Shown here piece by piece: positions 44,841 through 54,212 of a stretch of 64,000 nucleotides of DNA (positions are counted from its first letter, which is position 1; each line of letters opens with the position of its first letter). The notes below the pieces were generated by a model. It searched no databases and was not told the origin of the DNA. It worked only from the letters and a program-made list of their open reading frames with translations. The stretch comes from Acidobacteriota bacterium (GTDB taxonomy: Bacteria > Acidobacteriota > Terriglobia > Terriglobales > Acidobacteriaceae). A program made the position numbers and the translations under genes. The stretch spans positions 1-64,000 of the forward strand of contig JAJYVU010000006.1 in NCBI GenBank assembly GCA_021791875.1, given 5' to 3'.

Positions 44841-44940
44841 AAGGAATTCGCTCCTTTGGTTGCGATGTTTTGGTTACGGTTCCGATCCCCGGCTCCACCG
44901 GGCCCCGCCCGGCATACCGGAGAATCGCTGCACACCGCCT

Positions 44941-44967
44941 TCATCGGCGCCCGCCAAAGTTGCTTTA
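44941..44967 (-). promoter_or_regulatory. Sigma-28 (FliA) promoter of fliC
   Basis: On the minus strand TAAA, a 15-bp spacer and GCCGATGA. The -35 is a perfect match and the -10 differs at one base from GCCGATAA. The fliC ATG is 100 bp downstream of the -10. Confidence 0.82.
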
Positions 44968-45036
44968 TGCCGCACCGCTGGTTTGGCAACTCACGTGCGC
45001 CGCTCTGACCACCGCCCCGCCCCACCACCTTCCAAA

Positions 45037-45063
45037 TGAACGTTTTCTCATCTGTGCCGATAA
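45037..45063 (+). promoter_or_regulatory. Sigma-28 (FliA) promoter of flbD-motAB
   Basis: TGAA (45037-45040), a 15-bp spacer and a perfect GCCGATAA (45056-45063). The flbD ATG is 21 bp past the -10 box. Its divergent neighbour is the fliC promoter, so the 244-bp gap serves both flagellar units. Confidence 0.78.
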
Positions 45064-45084
45064 CTCCACTGAGGCACACACCCG

Positions 45085-45420
45085 ATGATTCCTCTCACCC
45101 GGCTCAACGGCAGCCCCATCTACGTCAACAGCGACCTCATCAAGTATGCGGAAGCATCCCCCGATACCATGCTCACCCTCATCCACGGCGAAAAGATCGT
45201 CGTTCTCGAGAGCTGCGAAGTGGTCGTCGACCGCATGACCGCCTACCGTATCCGGGAGCTCCGAACCCTGGCCGAAACCCTCCCCGGCGCACTCGATCAG
45301 CGCAACGCAGCCTCCGCCGCCGCCGCACACTCCGCCCTGGCACACCTTCCCGAAGAGCGCAGGCAGGAAACCGCCCCGGATCCGGCCGCCGCACACCGCC
45401 GCCGCTCGCAGGAGCCATAA
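45085..45420 (+). CDS. flbD: Flagellar FlbD family protein
   Basis: A 111-residue protein whose first 70 residues form the FlbD (SwrD-like) domain: MIPLTRLNGSPIYVNSDLIKYAE, DTMLTLIHGEKIVVLESCEVVVDR. SwrD raises flagellar motor power in Bacillus, and the gene commonly precedes motA, as here. The last 40 residues are an Ala/Glu/Arg-rich tail of unknown role. motA follows 13 bp after its stop. Confidence 0.88.
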   Translation: MIPLTRLNGSPIYVNSDLIKYAEASPDTMLTLIHGEKIVVLESCEVVVDRMTAYRIRELRTLAETLPGALDQRNAASAAAAHSALAHLPEERRQETAPDPAAAHRRRSQEP

Positions 45421-45433
45421 GGAGATAGAAACC

Positions 45434-46234
45434 ATGGACAGCAGCAGCGTGGGCGGCATCCTTCTCGCCCTCCTCGGCATCCTTGCCGGACTCATCATCG
45501 AAGGCGGACGCATCGATCAGGTCCTCCAGCCCACCGCCGCCATGATCGTCTTCGGCGGCACCTTCGGCGCCGTTCTGCTCCAGTACCCCCTCCCTGCCGT
45601 CATGGCGGCGCTGCGCAGCCTCGCACGCGTCTTCTTCTGGAAACACAACACCGGCCAGGCCACCCTCACCCAGATCGTCGGCTTCGCCAACAAGGCCCGC
45701 CGCAGCGGCATCGTCTCGCTCGATCAGGACCTCGACAGCATCCAGGACCCCTTCCTCCGCCAGGCCGTCATGCTCGCCGTCGACGGCACCGAACCCTCCG
45801 AGCTGCGCACCATCATGGAACTCCAACTCGACAACCAGTCGGAAAGCGAAGAGAAAATCCCCGCCGTCTTTGAATCGGCCGGCGGATTCTCGCCCACCAT
45901 CGGCATCATCGGCGCCGTCATCGGACTCATCCAGGTCATGCAGCATCTCAGCCACATCGACGAAGTCGGCCGCGGCATCGCCGTCGCCTTCGTCGCCACC
46001 ATCTACGGCGTCGCCGCCGCCAACCTGCTCTTCCTGCCCGTCGCCGGCAAGCTCAAAAGCCGCGTCCGGGAAGAACAGCGCCTCAAGGAAATGGCCATCG
46101 AAGGCGTCATCTCCATCCTCGAAGGCATGAATCCCCGCATCCTCGAGCTCAAGCTCCAAAGCTACCTCGCCTCGCCCGCCCGGCAGCAGAAAAAGAAAGG
46201 CAAGAAGGGCGCCGCACAGGAGTCCACGGCATGA
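45434..46234 (+). CDS. motA: Flagellar motor stator protein MotA
   Basis: MotA with MotB forms the proton (or sodium) channel that turns the flagellum. The 266-residue protein has four membrane helices and a cytoplasmic loop with the conserved charged residues, and GFSPTIGIIGAVIGLIQVMQHL with the key prolines in the third and fourth helices. AAGGAG precedes the ATG. It overlaps motB by 4 bp. Confidence 0.94.
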   Translation: MDSSSVGGILLALLGILAGLIIEGGRIDQVLQPTAAMIVFGGTFGAVLLQYPLPAVMAALRSLARVFFWKHNTGQATLTQIVGFANKARRSGIVSLDQDLDSIQDPFLRQAVMLAVDGTEPSELRTIMELQLDNQSESEEKIPAVFESAGGFSPTIGIIGAVIGLIQVMQHLSHIDEVGRGIAVAFVATIYGVAAANLLFLPVAGKLKSRVREEQRLKEMAIEGVISILEGMNPRILELKLQSYLASPARQQKKKGKKGAAQESTA

Positions 46235-47118
46235 AACGGCGCCGCCGCCAACACCACCACTCCAACCACGAACGCTGGCTCGTCTCCTATGCGGACTTCA
46301 TCACCCTCCTGTTCGCCTTCTTCGTCGTCCTCTATGCCAGCTCCCGGGCCGACATGCGCAAGCAGGCGCAGTTCGCGCAGGCCATTCACTCGGCCTTCAC
46401 CGCTCTCGGCATCTTCCCTGAAAATGGCCACGGCAAGGGCGCTGGTTCCGTCTCCGTGCCTCCTCAGGCCAAAACCCCCGCCTCCGTGCAGGAAGACCTC
46501 ACCCGCATCAAAAAGGAGCTCGATCACACCCTGTCCGCCGAAATTGCCGCGCACACTGTCGCGCTGCAACTCGGTCCCAACGGCCTCGTTATCTCCCTGC
46601 GCGAAGCCGGCTTTTACCAGAGCGGATCCGCAAGGCCGCGGCCTGCCTCCATCCCCACCATCGGCAAAATCGCGCAGGAGCTCCGCCCCACACCCTACGC
46701 CCTCCGTATCGAAGGCCACACCGACAACCTCCCCATCCACACCGCCAGATACAACTCCAACTGGGAGCTCTCCACCGCTCGCGCCACTTACATGACCCGC
46801 CTCTTCATTACCAGGTTCCACATCCAGCCCGCTCGCCTCTCCGCCGCCGGTTACGCGCAGTACCACCCCATCGCCTCCAACACTACCGCCGCCGGACGCG
46901 CCAAAAACCGCCGCGTCGACATCATCGTCCTCCCCTACGGCTACACCGCCGAATCCCCATTTCCCGCACCCGTACAAAATCTCGCACGCCAAAGATCATC
47001 CCTGCCCGCAACTCCGCCATCCCCGGCGATCACAGCCTCCGCCGTCCAAAAACCATCCCCCGATACCCCGTCTGCGATAGCATCTTCCACGAGGCCAAAG
47101 CCTTCGCCTGACCGATAG
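46231..47118 (+). CDS. motB: Flagellar motor stator protein MotB
   Basis: The 295-residue protein anchors the stator to peptidoglycan. It has one N-terminal helix with the ion-binding aspartate in SYADFITLLFAFFVVLYASS, a plug/linker region, and a C-terminal OmpA-like domain (LRIEGHTDNLPI, NWELSTARA, NRRVDIIVL). The last 55 residues are a Pro/Ser-rich disordered tail. ATG overlaps the motA stop (ATGA). Confidence 0.93.
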   Translation: MKRRRRQHHHSNHERWLVSYADFITLLFAFFVVLYASSRADMRKQAQFAQAIHSAFTALGIFPENGHGKGAGSVSVPPQAKTPASVQEDLTRIKKELDHTLSAEIAAHTVALQLGPNGLVISLREAGFYQSGSARPRPASIPTIGKIAQELRPTPYALRIEGHTDNLPIHTARYNSNWELSTARATYMTRLFITRFHIQPARLSAAGYAQYHPIASNTTAAGRAKNRRVDIIVLPYGYTAESPFPAPVQNLARQRSSLPATPPSPAITASAVQKPSPDTPSAIASSTRPKPSPDR

Positions 47119-47153
47119 TGGCAAGGGCAACGGCTCCCCTGTTCTCTAATCCC

Positions 47154-47879
47154 ATGCCCGCTCGCACCACCGCCATCCCGCAGCTCAACTCCGCTCAGCG
47201 CCTCCGCGCCCTCTACGAAACCCTCGCCGCTGCCTACGGCCCGCAGCACTGGTGGCCCTCCCAGTCACCCCTTGAAACCATCGTCGGAGCCTGCCTCACC
47301 CAGGGCACCGCATGGACAGCCGTCGAGCGCTCCCTCTCAAACCTCCGCCAGCGCAATCTCCTCCGCTTCGACGCCCTCCGCGCCCTGCCCATCGCCGAAC
47401 TCCGCTCGCTCATCCGCCCCTCCGGTTTCATGCAGCGCAAAGCCGCCACCCTCCACGCACTCCTCGATCTCATCCACCACGAATACGGCGGCTCCATCGA
47501 ACGCTTCGCCCGCGTGCCGCTCCCAACCGCCCGCGCGCAACTGCTCGCCATCTCCGGCATCGGCCCCGAAACCGCCGACGCCATCCTTCTCTACGCCCTG
47601 AATCAACCCGCCATGGTCGTCGACGAATACCTCCGCCGCGTCGCCCTCCGCCACGGCCTCGCGCCCGCCCACGCCGGCTATGCCACGCTCCAGCAGCTCG
47701 CGCTCTCCGCCTTCGCCGACGAACAAAACCCCGCCGCCCTCGCCGACCACTGCAACGAGTTCCACGCCCTCATCGTGCAAATTGGAAAAGACCACTGCCG
47801 CCGCACACCCGACTGCGCCCACTGCCCCCTCCGCGCCGACCTCGACACCCACCTCCACGGAAGGCCCGTGTCCTGCTGA
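47154..47879 (+). CDS. Endonuclease III-like DNA glycosylase, MagIII-type
   Basis: The protein of about 241 residues has the HhH-GPD fold: LLAISGIGPETADAIL (hairpin), MVVDEYLRR (catalytic Asp157). The lyase lysine of endonuclease III is replaced by Glu139, as in the Helicobacter MagIII (3-methyladenine glycosylase) group. The C-terminal cysteine pattern C-X5-C-X2-C with a distant fourth cysteine is not the normal FeS loop. So a monofunctional alkyl-base glycosylase is more likely than Nth. The ATG at 47154 was chosen; a GTG at 47118 overlaps the motB stop. Confidence 0.78.
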   Translation: MPARTTAIPQLNSAQRLRALYETLAAAYGPQHWWPSQSPLETIVGACLTQGTAWTAVERSLSNLRQRNLLRFDALRALPIAELRSLIRPSGFMQRKAATLHALLDLIHHEYGGSIERFARVPLPTARAQLLAISGIGPETADAILLYALNQPAMVVDEYLRRVALRHGLAPAHAGYATLQQLALSAFADEQNPAALADHCNEFHALIVQIGKDHCRRTPDCAHCPLRADLDTHLHGRPVSC

Positions 47880-47901
47880 CAAGACTTGAGCCTCAAACTC
47901 T

Positions 47902-47971
47902 GACAACCGAGAATTGACAACTGAGAACTGACAAGTGGGGACTGGCAACTGGGCGCTGGCAACTGGCAACT
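47902..47971. repeat. Ten-unit 7-bp tandem repeat (GRCAACT)
   Basis: Ten back-to-back heptamers (consensus GRCAACT; the first is GACAACC, the last GGCAACT), also readable as five 14-bp units, fill the gap between the glycosylase gene and rdgB. The array does not belong to either coding region. The copies become more similar towards the right end. Confidence 0.8.
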
Positions 47972-48008
47972 TCCGATGGAAGCCTCCATCCAAGTTAACC
48001 TTGTCTTG

Positions 48009-48638
48009 ATGCCCCTCATCCTCTACGTCGCCTCCTCCAACCCAGGCAAGCTCCGCGATTTCCGCGTTGCCGCCGAACACACCTCCGTCGAAATCCTCCC
48101 CCTGCCCAACCTCGCCGCCATCCCCGCGCCCGACGAAACCGGCGCCACCTTCGCCGAAAACGCCCGCCTCAAAGCCGAGTACTACAGCCTTCAACTCCCG
48201 GGACAACTCGTCCTCGCCGACGATTCCGGCCTCGAAGTCCCCGCGCTCCAGAACGACCCCGGCGTCCGCTCCGCGCGCTTCGCCGATGACGCCCACTACC
48301 TCCCCAACTCCCCGCTCTCTACCGACGAGCGCAACAACCTCTTCCTCCTCGACCGCATGACCAACGTAACGGCCCGCGCCGCCCGCTACCGCTGCGTCCT
48401 CTCTCTCGCCCGCGACGGAGCGGAGATCCTTTCGGCCACCGGCGAAGTCCCCGGCGAAATCCTCGCCTCTCCCCGCGGCACCGGCGGCTTCGGCTACGAT
48501 CCGCTCTTCTACCTGCCCCAACTCCACAAAACCATGGCCGAAATCGACCTCAACACCAAACATCACCTCAGCCATCGCGGTGCCGCGCTCCGCGCCCTGC
48601 TTGCGCGCACTCAACAATCTGCGCCCGAGATTGCGTGA
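48009..48638 (+). CDS. rdgB: XTP/dITP diphosphatase (RdgB/HAM1)
   Basis: This enzyme of about 209 residues hydrolyses non-canonical purine NTPs (dITP, XTP) and keeps them from DNA and RNA. The motifs are SNPGKLRDFRV, FAENARLKAEYY, ADDSGLEV and GTGGFGYDPLFY. Beginning at the ATG at 48009 gives the family N-terminus; the ATG at 47976 would add 11 residues. The 7-bp repeat array precedes it. Confidence 0.92.
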   Translation: MPLILYVASSNPGKLRDFRVAAEHTSVEILPLPNLAAIPAPDETGATFAENARLKAEYYSLQLPGQLVLADDSGLEVPALQNDPGVRSARFADDAHYLPNSPLSTDERNNLFLLDRMTNVTARAARYRCVLSLARDGAEILSATGEVPGEILASPRGTGGFGYDPLFYLPQLHKTMAEIDLNTKHHLSHRGAALRALLARTQQSAPEIA

Positions 48639-48886
48639 TCCACCCTGGGTACCTTGACGCTGCTCCCGCGCCAAACGAATAATGAAACTTGTTATAACGA
48701 CTCGTTTTTTATATGGTCAGATACTTGGCCCACATTCACGCAGATGGGATTCACTTACACTCTGCATGGACGTTCACCTCGCACTCATAGTGGCTCAAGG
48801 ACATCCTTCCTCAAGCCCGATGAGCGTCACACTTGCGTGAGGTTTGACACACACACGCCTCACTTCAATCAGGTTTGGAAAATCCA

Positions 48887-49579
48887 ATGAGCACGAGCGC
48901 AGTCGCTGTAAGCAAACATAGGGCACCAGGCTTCTGGCAGTCGACAAACGGCAAGAAAATTGTCATGGCGGTCACTGGGTGCATCCTGATCCTCTTCATC
49001 ATCGGCCACCTTTTAGGGAACCTGCTCATTTACGCCGGTCCGGCTCGCTACAATGCCTATGCCGCCTTCCTCCACTTTGACGACACCTTGCTCTGGATCA
49101 TCCGCAGCGTTCTCATCGTCTCGGTGGTTCTGCACATCGAGGCTGCGGCGCAGCTCTGGTTACGGAACAAGAGGGCGCGTCCCGTCAACTACTCGCGCAA
49201 GGAAGCGATCCGATCCTCCTATGCCTCCCGAACCATGTACTGGAGCGGCCCCATCGTTCTTGCCTTTGTGATCTTCCATCTGCTCGAGTTCACAGGTGGA
49301 TTCATCCATCCCGGCTCGCGGTTCATCGCCGGTGATGTCTATCACAATGTGGTTGCAGGTTTCTCGGTATGGTGGATATCGGCCTGGTACATCTTCTCGC
49401 TTTGTCTCCTCGGCCTGCACCTTCGTCATGGTCTCTGGAGCATGCTCCAGTCGTTCGGCATACCTCATTCCCGAGCGCGTGAAGTCGTTCTAAAGCGGCT
49501 CGCGCTCTGGATTGCTGTGGTTCTCATCGCGGGATACATTTCGATTCCCATCAGCGTACTTACGGGGCTAGTTAAGTAA
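48887..49579 (+). CDS. sdhC: Succinate dehydrogenase cytochrome b558 subunit
   Basis: The 230-residue membrane subunit of the Bacillus-type (type B) succinate dehydrogenase has five helices and likely two b-haems. Candidate ligands are the histidines in IIGHLLGNLL, VLHIEAAAQ, IFHLLEF and LHLRHG. It is first in sdhCAB. The ATG at 48887 was chosen over a TTG at 48875. sdhA begins one base after its stop. Confidence 0.92.
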   Translation: MSTSAVAVSKHRAPGFWQSTNGKKIVMAVTGCILILFIIGHLLGNLLIYAGPARYNAYAAFLHFDDTLLWIIRSVLIVSVVLHIEAAAQLWLRNKRARPVNYSRKEAIRSSYASRTMYWSGPIVLAFVIFHLLEFTGGFIHPGSRFIAGDVYHNVVAGFSVWWISAWYIFSLCLLGLHLRHGLWSMLQSFGIPHSRAREVVLKRLALWIAVVLIAGYISIPISVLTGLVK

Positions 49580-51493
49580 ATGAAACTCGACGCGAAAATC
49601 CCTTCCGGCCCAATCGAACAGGCGTGGGACAAAGCCCGCTTTGACATGAAGCTGGTGAATCCTGCCAACAAGCGCAAACACACCGTTCTCGTCATCGGTT
49701 CCGGACTCGCAGGGGCATCGGCAGCTGCCTCCATGGGTGAGCTCGGTTACAACGTACGGTGTTTCTGCTTCCAGGACTCGCCCCGCCGCGCGCACTCCAT
49801 CGCTGCGCAGGGCGGTATCAATGCGGCGAAGAATTACCAGAACGACGGAGACAGCATCTATCGCCTCTTCTACGACACCGTGAAGGGTGGCGACTTCCGT
49901 TCTCGTGAAGCCAACGTCTACCGCCTGGCCCAAAACAGCCTGAACATCATCGATCAGTGCGTGGCTCAGGGTGTCCCCTTCGCGCGCGAGTACGGCGGGG
50001 CTCTCACCAACCGCTCCTTCGGTGGCGCACAGGTCTCGCGTACCTTCTATGCGCGTGGGCAGACGGGCCAGCAATTGCTGCTGGGCGCCTATCAGGCGCT
50101 GGAGCGCCAGGTGCAGGCAGGCACCGTCACCATGTTCCCGCGCACCGAGATGCTCGACCTGATTGTGATCGACGGACAGGCCCGCGGCATCGTCACGCGT
50201 AACCTCGTCACCGGCGAGCTGAATGTCCATATTGGCGACGCCGTCGTTTTGGCCAGCGGTGGATACGGCAACGTCTATTACCTCTCCACCAATGCCAAGG
50301 GCTCCAACGTGACGGCAAGCTGGCGCGCTCACAAGCGCGGCGCGCTCTTCGCCAATCCATGCTTCACGCAGATTCACCCCACCTGTATCCCCGTCTCCGG
50401 CGACTACCAGTCGAAACTCACGCTCATGTCGGAGTCTCTCCGCAATGACGGGCGCATCTGGGTCCCAAAGCAAAAGGGCGACAAGCGCCGGCCTGACCAG
50501 ATTCCCGCCGATGAACGTGATTACTATCTCGAGCGGCGTTACCCCAGCTTCGGGAATCTTGTCCCGCGCGATGTGGCCTCACGCAACGCAAAGCACGTCT
50601 GCGATGAGGGCCGCGGCGTCGGAGAAACCGGCCTCGGCGTCTATCTCGACTTCTCCGATGCCATTCAGCGCCTCGGCGAGCACGTGATTCGCGAGCGCTA
50701 CGGCAACCTCTTCGACATGTACCAGCGCATCACCGATGAGGATCCCTACAAGGTCCCCATGCGCATCTACCCCGCCATTCACTACACCATGGGCGGCCTC
50801 TGGGTTGACTACTACCTGCAGAGCACCATCCCGGGCTTGTTCGTCGCCGGTGAGGCGAACTTCTCCGACCACGGGGCAAACCGCCTCGGCGCTAGCGCGC
50901 TCATGCAGGGCTTGTCCGACGGCTATTTCATCATTCCGTACACCGTCGGCAACTACATTGCCACCAGCAAGCTCGACAAAGTGGATGACTCTCACCCCGC
51001 AGTCCAGCAAGTCGTTTCTGAAGTCCAGCAGGGTATCACCTCGCTGCTTTCCATCAAGGGCAAGCGCACCGTCGACTCCTTCCATCGGGAGCTCGGCAAA
51101 ATCATGTGGGACGAGTGCGGCATGTCGCGCACCGCGCAGGGGCTTGAAAAAGCCATCGGCCAGATTCGTCAACTGCGCGAAGAGTTCTGGCAGAACGTTA
51201 CCGTACCAGGCAGCGGCGATGATTTGAATCAGAGCCTCGAGAAAGCCGGACGTGTGGCCGACTTCTTGGAGCTTGGCGAGTTGATGTGCATCGATGCCCG
51301 CGACCGCAACGAAAGCTGCGGTGGACACTTCCGCGAGGAGTCTCAGACCGCGGACGGAGAAGCGCAGCGCGACGACGAGAATTACTCTTACGTGGCGGCA
51401 TGGGGCTATACCGGCCCGGACAGCGCGCCGGCTCTCAGCAAAGAACCCTTGGAATTCAAGTACGTTTACCGCAGCCAGAGGAGCTACAAGTAA
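49580..51493 (+). CDS. sdhA: Succinate dehydrogenase flavoprotein subunit
   Basis: The 637-residue subunit binds FAD covalently (His in [14 protein letters not shown] region, [11 protein letters not shown]) and oxidises succinate to fumarate in the TCA cycle. The substrate-binding HPTCIP and the C-terminal helical domain with [10 protein letters not shown] are present. It lies between sdhC and sdhB with junctions of zero bases: sdhB begins directly after its TAA. Confidence 0.96.
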   Translation: MKLDAKIPSGPIEQAWDKARFDMKLVNPANKRKHTVLVIGSGLAGASAAASMGELGYNVRCFCFQDSPRRAHSIAAQGGINAAKNYQNDGDSIYRLFYDTVKGGDFRSREANVYRLAQNSLNIIDQCVAQGVPFAREYGGALTNRSFGGAQVSRTFYARGQTGQQLLLGAYQALERQVQAGTVTMFPRTEMLDLIVIDGQARGIVTRNLVTGELNVHIGDAVVLASGGYGNVYYLSTNAKGSNVTASWRAHKRGALFANPCFTQIHPTCIPVSGDYQSKLTLMSESLRNDGRIWVPKQKGDKRRPDQIPADERDYYLERRYPSFGNLVPRDVASRNAKHVCDEGRGVGETGLGVYLDFSDAIQRLGEHVIRERYGNLFDMYQRITDEDPYKVPMRIYPAIHYTMGGLWVDYYLQSTIPGLFVAGEANFSDHGANRLGASALMQGLSDGYFIIPYTVGNYIATSKLDKVDDSHPAVQQVVSEVQQGITSLLSIKGKRTVDSFHRELGKIMWDECGMSRTAQGLEKAIGQIRQLREEFWQNVTVPGSGDDLNQSLEKAGRVADFLELGELMCIDARDRNESCGGHFREESQTADGEAQRDDENYSYVAAWGYTGPDSAPALSKEPLEFKYVYRSQRSYK

Positions 51494-52297
51494 ATGAAAT
51501 TGACCCTGAAAATCTGGCGACAGAAAAACCGCGATGAAAAAGGCAGATTCTTCACCTATCCCGTGGAGAATGTGAATCCGGAGATGTCGATGCTGGAGTG
51601 CCTCGACGTCCTGAACGAGTCGCTGATCGAGCGGGGCGAAGAGCCTGTGGCCTTCGAGCATGATTGCCGCGAGGGCATCTGCGGGTCATGCGGGTTCATG
51701 ATTAACGGCGTCGCTCATGGCCCGCAATCGGCAACCACTGCCTGCCAGCTCACCATGCGGCATTTCAAGGATGGGCAGGAGCTGACCATCGAACCATGGC
51801 GTGCCGCTGCCTTTCCTCTCATCAAAGACCTCGTTGTCGATCGTCGCGCCCTGGACCGCATCATTCAGGCAGGTGGCTACATTTCCGTCTCGACCGGCAA
51901 TGCTCCCGACGGAAATAACATTCCCGTCGGTAAAGACATTGCGGACCGCGCCATGGACGCCGCCGCGTGTATCGGCTGCGGAGCCTGTGTGGCAGCTTGC
52001 CCAAATGCCTCGGCCGCGCTCTTCACTGGTGCAAAGATCTCCCACCTCGGCATTCTTCCGCAGGGCAAGCCGGAACAGGACCGCCGCGCTCTGAGCATGG
52101 TCGCGCAGATGAATACCGAGCCTTTTGGAAGCTGCACCAATATTGGCGAATGTACCGCAGCCTGCCCCAAAGAAATTCCGCTGGAAGTGATTGCGACCAT
52201 GAATCGCGACTATCGCGGCGCAACCTGCAGAAAGCGCGACGATCTCGTGCAGGTCGTTGCTCCTGTAACCGGATGGAGTTCCAGCTCAAAGAGTTAG
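51494..52297 (+). CDS. sdhB: Succinate dehydrogenase iron-sulfur subunit
   Basis: The 267-residue subunit carries three clusters. [2Fe-2S] ligands are C58, C63, C66 and C84 (CREGICGSC); the other two clusters use [13 protein letters not shown] and the later [14 protein letters not shown]. The ATG directly follows the sdhA stop codon. A terminator hairpin follows the gene. Confidence 0.95.
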   Translation: MKLTLKIWRQKNRDEKGRFFTYPVENVNPEMSMLECLDVLNESLIERGEEPVAFEHDCREGICGSCGFMINGVAHGPQSATTACQLTMRHFKDGQELTIEPWRAAAFPLIKDLVVDRRALDRIIQAGGYISVSTGNAPDGNNIPVGKDIADRAMDAAACIGCGACVAACPNASAALFTGAKISHLGILPQGKPEQDRRALSMVAQMNTEPFGSCTNIGECTAACPKEIPLEVIATMNRDYRGATCRKRDDLVQVVAPVTGWSSSSKS

Positions 52298-52335
52298 AGC
52301 ATTCCCCCTGCAGCGAGACAATTTCCATCCAGCTC

Positions 52336-52363
52336 AAGGCCAGAGAGCATTTTCCCTGGCCTT
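52336..52363 (+). terminator. Terminator of sdhCAB
   Basis: AAGGCCAG (52336-52343) pairs with CTGGCCTT (52356-52363) around a 12-nt loop, followed by TTCCTTTTCC. It lies 39 bp after the sdhB stop. Confidence 0.75.
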
Positions 52364-52490
52364 TTCCTTTTCCAGATCGTTCTCGAAGTCTTTGCCCCAG
52401 CTTGCCGTCTGCATGCTCATGTCACTCGAGCGTGATATTCTTCGCAAAATCACGGGAATCGCACTCAGCTTCCCCCAAAAGCTCCGCATC

Positions 52491-53771
52491 ATGACGAGCC
52501 CCGGCAAAACTCCCCTCGGCACTCGCCACTTTGACGAGTTGGATTCCCTGCGTGGCCTCGCCGCCATCACGGTTGCTTTCGGACACCTCGCGCTGCTCAC
52601 CTTTGCCAGCACAACATGGCCAGGTCACCCGCAAATGGAATTCTGGCGGCACGTCATTGAGCTTCTCAATCGGACGCCGCTCACATTTCTGATGGCTGGC
52701 GGCGCTGCCGTCCGCTTCTTCTTCGTTCTCAGTGGATTCGTACTCCTTCTCCCATTCCTGCGCCGCAAGGAGAATCCCTATTCGCCCTACATCGTCAAGC
52801 GCGTCTGCCGTCTCTATCTTCCCTATCTCGCGGCCGTCCTGCTTGGCCTCCTGGGCGATTATTTCCTCGGCCAGCATCGTCCAAAGGGCTTCCTCGTTTC
52901 CCCGCATGACATGTGGACTCACCCCATCACCGCAAACATGATCATCCAGCACATTCTCCTCTACGGCAGCCAGATCGGCCAGCTCGATCAGGTCCTCTGG
53001 TCCCTCGTTCAGGAGATGCGCATTTCCGTCATCTATCCACTCATTGCGATTCTCGTCCTCAAACTCCGGACCCGGCATCTGGTTCTCATCGTCGCTGCGA
53101 TTGAAGTCTTTCTAACAGCCCTCCTGCTTGTCGCTCCACAGACGAACACCAGCCTCCAAAGCTTCTTTTCCACCCTCCACTTCACCACCATCTTCATCTT
53201 CGGTGCCTGGCTCGCAAAGAATCATCATGAACTCGGTCAAAGGCTCATGCGGCTCAGCCGCACAACTCGGGTGGGCATCGCAGTCTTTGCCTTTCTCGCC
53301 TACAGCCTCGGCATCAAGTTCCTCTGGGGAAACCAGATTCTCATTCACTTCATCCATCCTCTTGAGCGGCGCTTTCCTCAAGCATGGTTTGCCCAGCCCG
53401 CCTTCCTCAACTTCATCACTCTTGCCTCAGGCGACTGGATCGCCGCCTTCGCGGCTGGCGTCGCCATTCTTTACGCGCTCCATCAGCGCCAGGTTCGCTC
53501 GGCGCTTCACATCTATCCGATACTCATCACCGGCCGCGCATCCTATACGCTCTATCTGGTACATTCGCTGGTGCTCTTTGCGCTTCTCTTCGGCCTCGCC
53601 GGAACTCCCTGGTTCTGGGCCGTCATTCCAGGATTCTTTATCGGAACCATCCTCTTCACCTGGCTCTTCTACCGCTGGATTGAAGTTCCCACCATGAACA
53701 TGGGCAGAAGAATCGCCAAAGCCATGCAGGAAAGACGCCGCCGTACTCCCGCGCCATCCGTCGCCGCATGA
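52491..53771 (+). CDS. Acyltransferase 3 family membrane protein (OafA/YrhL-like)
   Basis: An integral membrane O-acyltransferase of about 426 residues with ten or more helices. The family N-terminus is clear: FDELDSLRGLAAITVAFGHLALL, with the conserved catalytic histidine, then FFFVLSGFVLLLPF and, near the end, YTLYLVHSLVLF. Such enzymes acylate sugars of LPS, exopolysaccharide or peptidoglycan. No C-terminal SGNH domain. The ATG at 52491 was chosen; the frame is open to 52392. Convergent with the NTF2-like gene. Confidence 0.85.
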   Translation: MTSPGKTPLGTRHFDELDSLRGLAAITVAFGHLALLTFASTTWPGHPQMEFWRHVIELLNRTPLTFLMAGGAAVRFFFVLSGFVLLLPFLRRKENPYSPYIVKRVCRLYLPYLAAVLLGLLGDYFLGQHRPKGFLVSPHDMWTHPITANMIIQHILLYGSQIGQLDQVLWSLVQEMRISVIYPLIAILVLKLRTRHLVLIVAAIEVFLTALLLVAPQTNTSLQSFFSTLHFTTIFIFGAWLAKNHHELGQRLMRLSRTTRVGIAVFAFLAYSLGIKFLWGNQILIHFIHPLERRFPQAWFAQPAFLNFITLASGDWIAAFAAGVAILYALHQRQVRSALHIYPILITGRASYTLYLVHSLVLFALLFGLAGTPWFWAVIPGFFIGTILFTWLFYRWIEVPTMNMGRRIAKAMQERRRRTPAPSVAA

Positions 53772-53787
53772 TCGCAATCTTTTGGCC

Positions 53788-54150
53788 TCACTCGGCCGGA
53801 ATTTTTGTCCCCTGATGAAAGAGCATCTGCCACCGCCCATCGCGCAGTTCCCACAACGAACTCCGCAATGACTGCACGGAGTTGTCATTCGGTCCAACAC
53901 GCAGGGCTCGATAGGTCACCAACACCAATGATGCGGAAAGTGGCGTCGCTTCGAAATCTGTGAGAGACAGCCGAGCGGGCTCTTCCTCCTGCAGGTGCCC
54001 AATGATCTCCGCTCTGGAATACACGCGTCCGGAACAGCCAAATTCACGAAAACCATCCGCAAGCAATGCAGCTACCTCCGGCGCATTCTTACGCACGGCG
54101 CTCCGCAAAAGACTCTCTTCCAGACTTCGAAGATGATCGCTCAGTTCCAT
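53788..54150 (-). CDS. NTF2-like / DUF4440 domain protein
   Basis: A protein of about 120 residues with the cone-shaped SnoaL/NTF2-like fold: helical N-terminus (HLRSLEESLLRSAVRKNAPEV), the LLADGFREFGCSGRVYSRAEII segment, and a C-terminal sheet ending WELRDGRWQMLFHQGTKI. This family includes small ligand-binding and regulatory domains. Function unknown. It lies 62 bp after the beta-lactamase gene on the same strand and may be cotranscribed. Confidence 0.75.
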   Translation of the reverse strand: MELSDHLRSLEESLLRSAVRKNAPEVAALLADGFREFGCSGRVYSRAEIIGHLQEEEPARLSLTDFEATPLSASLVLVTYRALRVGPNDNSVQSLRSSLWELRDGRWQMLFHQGTKIPAE

Positions 54151-54212
54151 CCGGCGTTTCCTTCCATCCATCGTTGGGCCGAGTCCCACAATCCGGCTCT
54201 GCGTCACACGCC

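Noticed and set aside
47902-47971. CRISPR array reading of the heptamer repeats
   Set aside because: Units are 7 bp with no spacers, so it is a simple tandem repeat.
48654-48890. 78-codon plus-strand frame running into sdhC
   Set aside because: It overlaps the sdhC start out of frame and lies in the probable promoter region.
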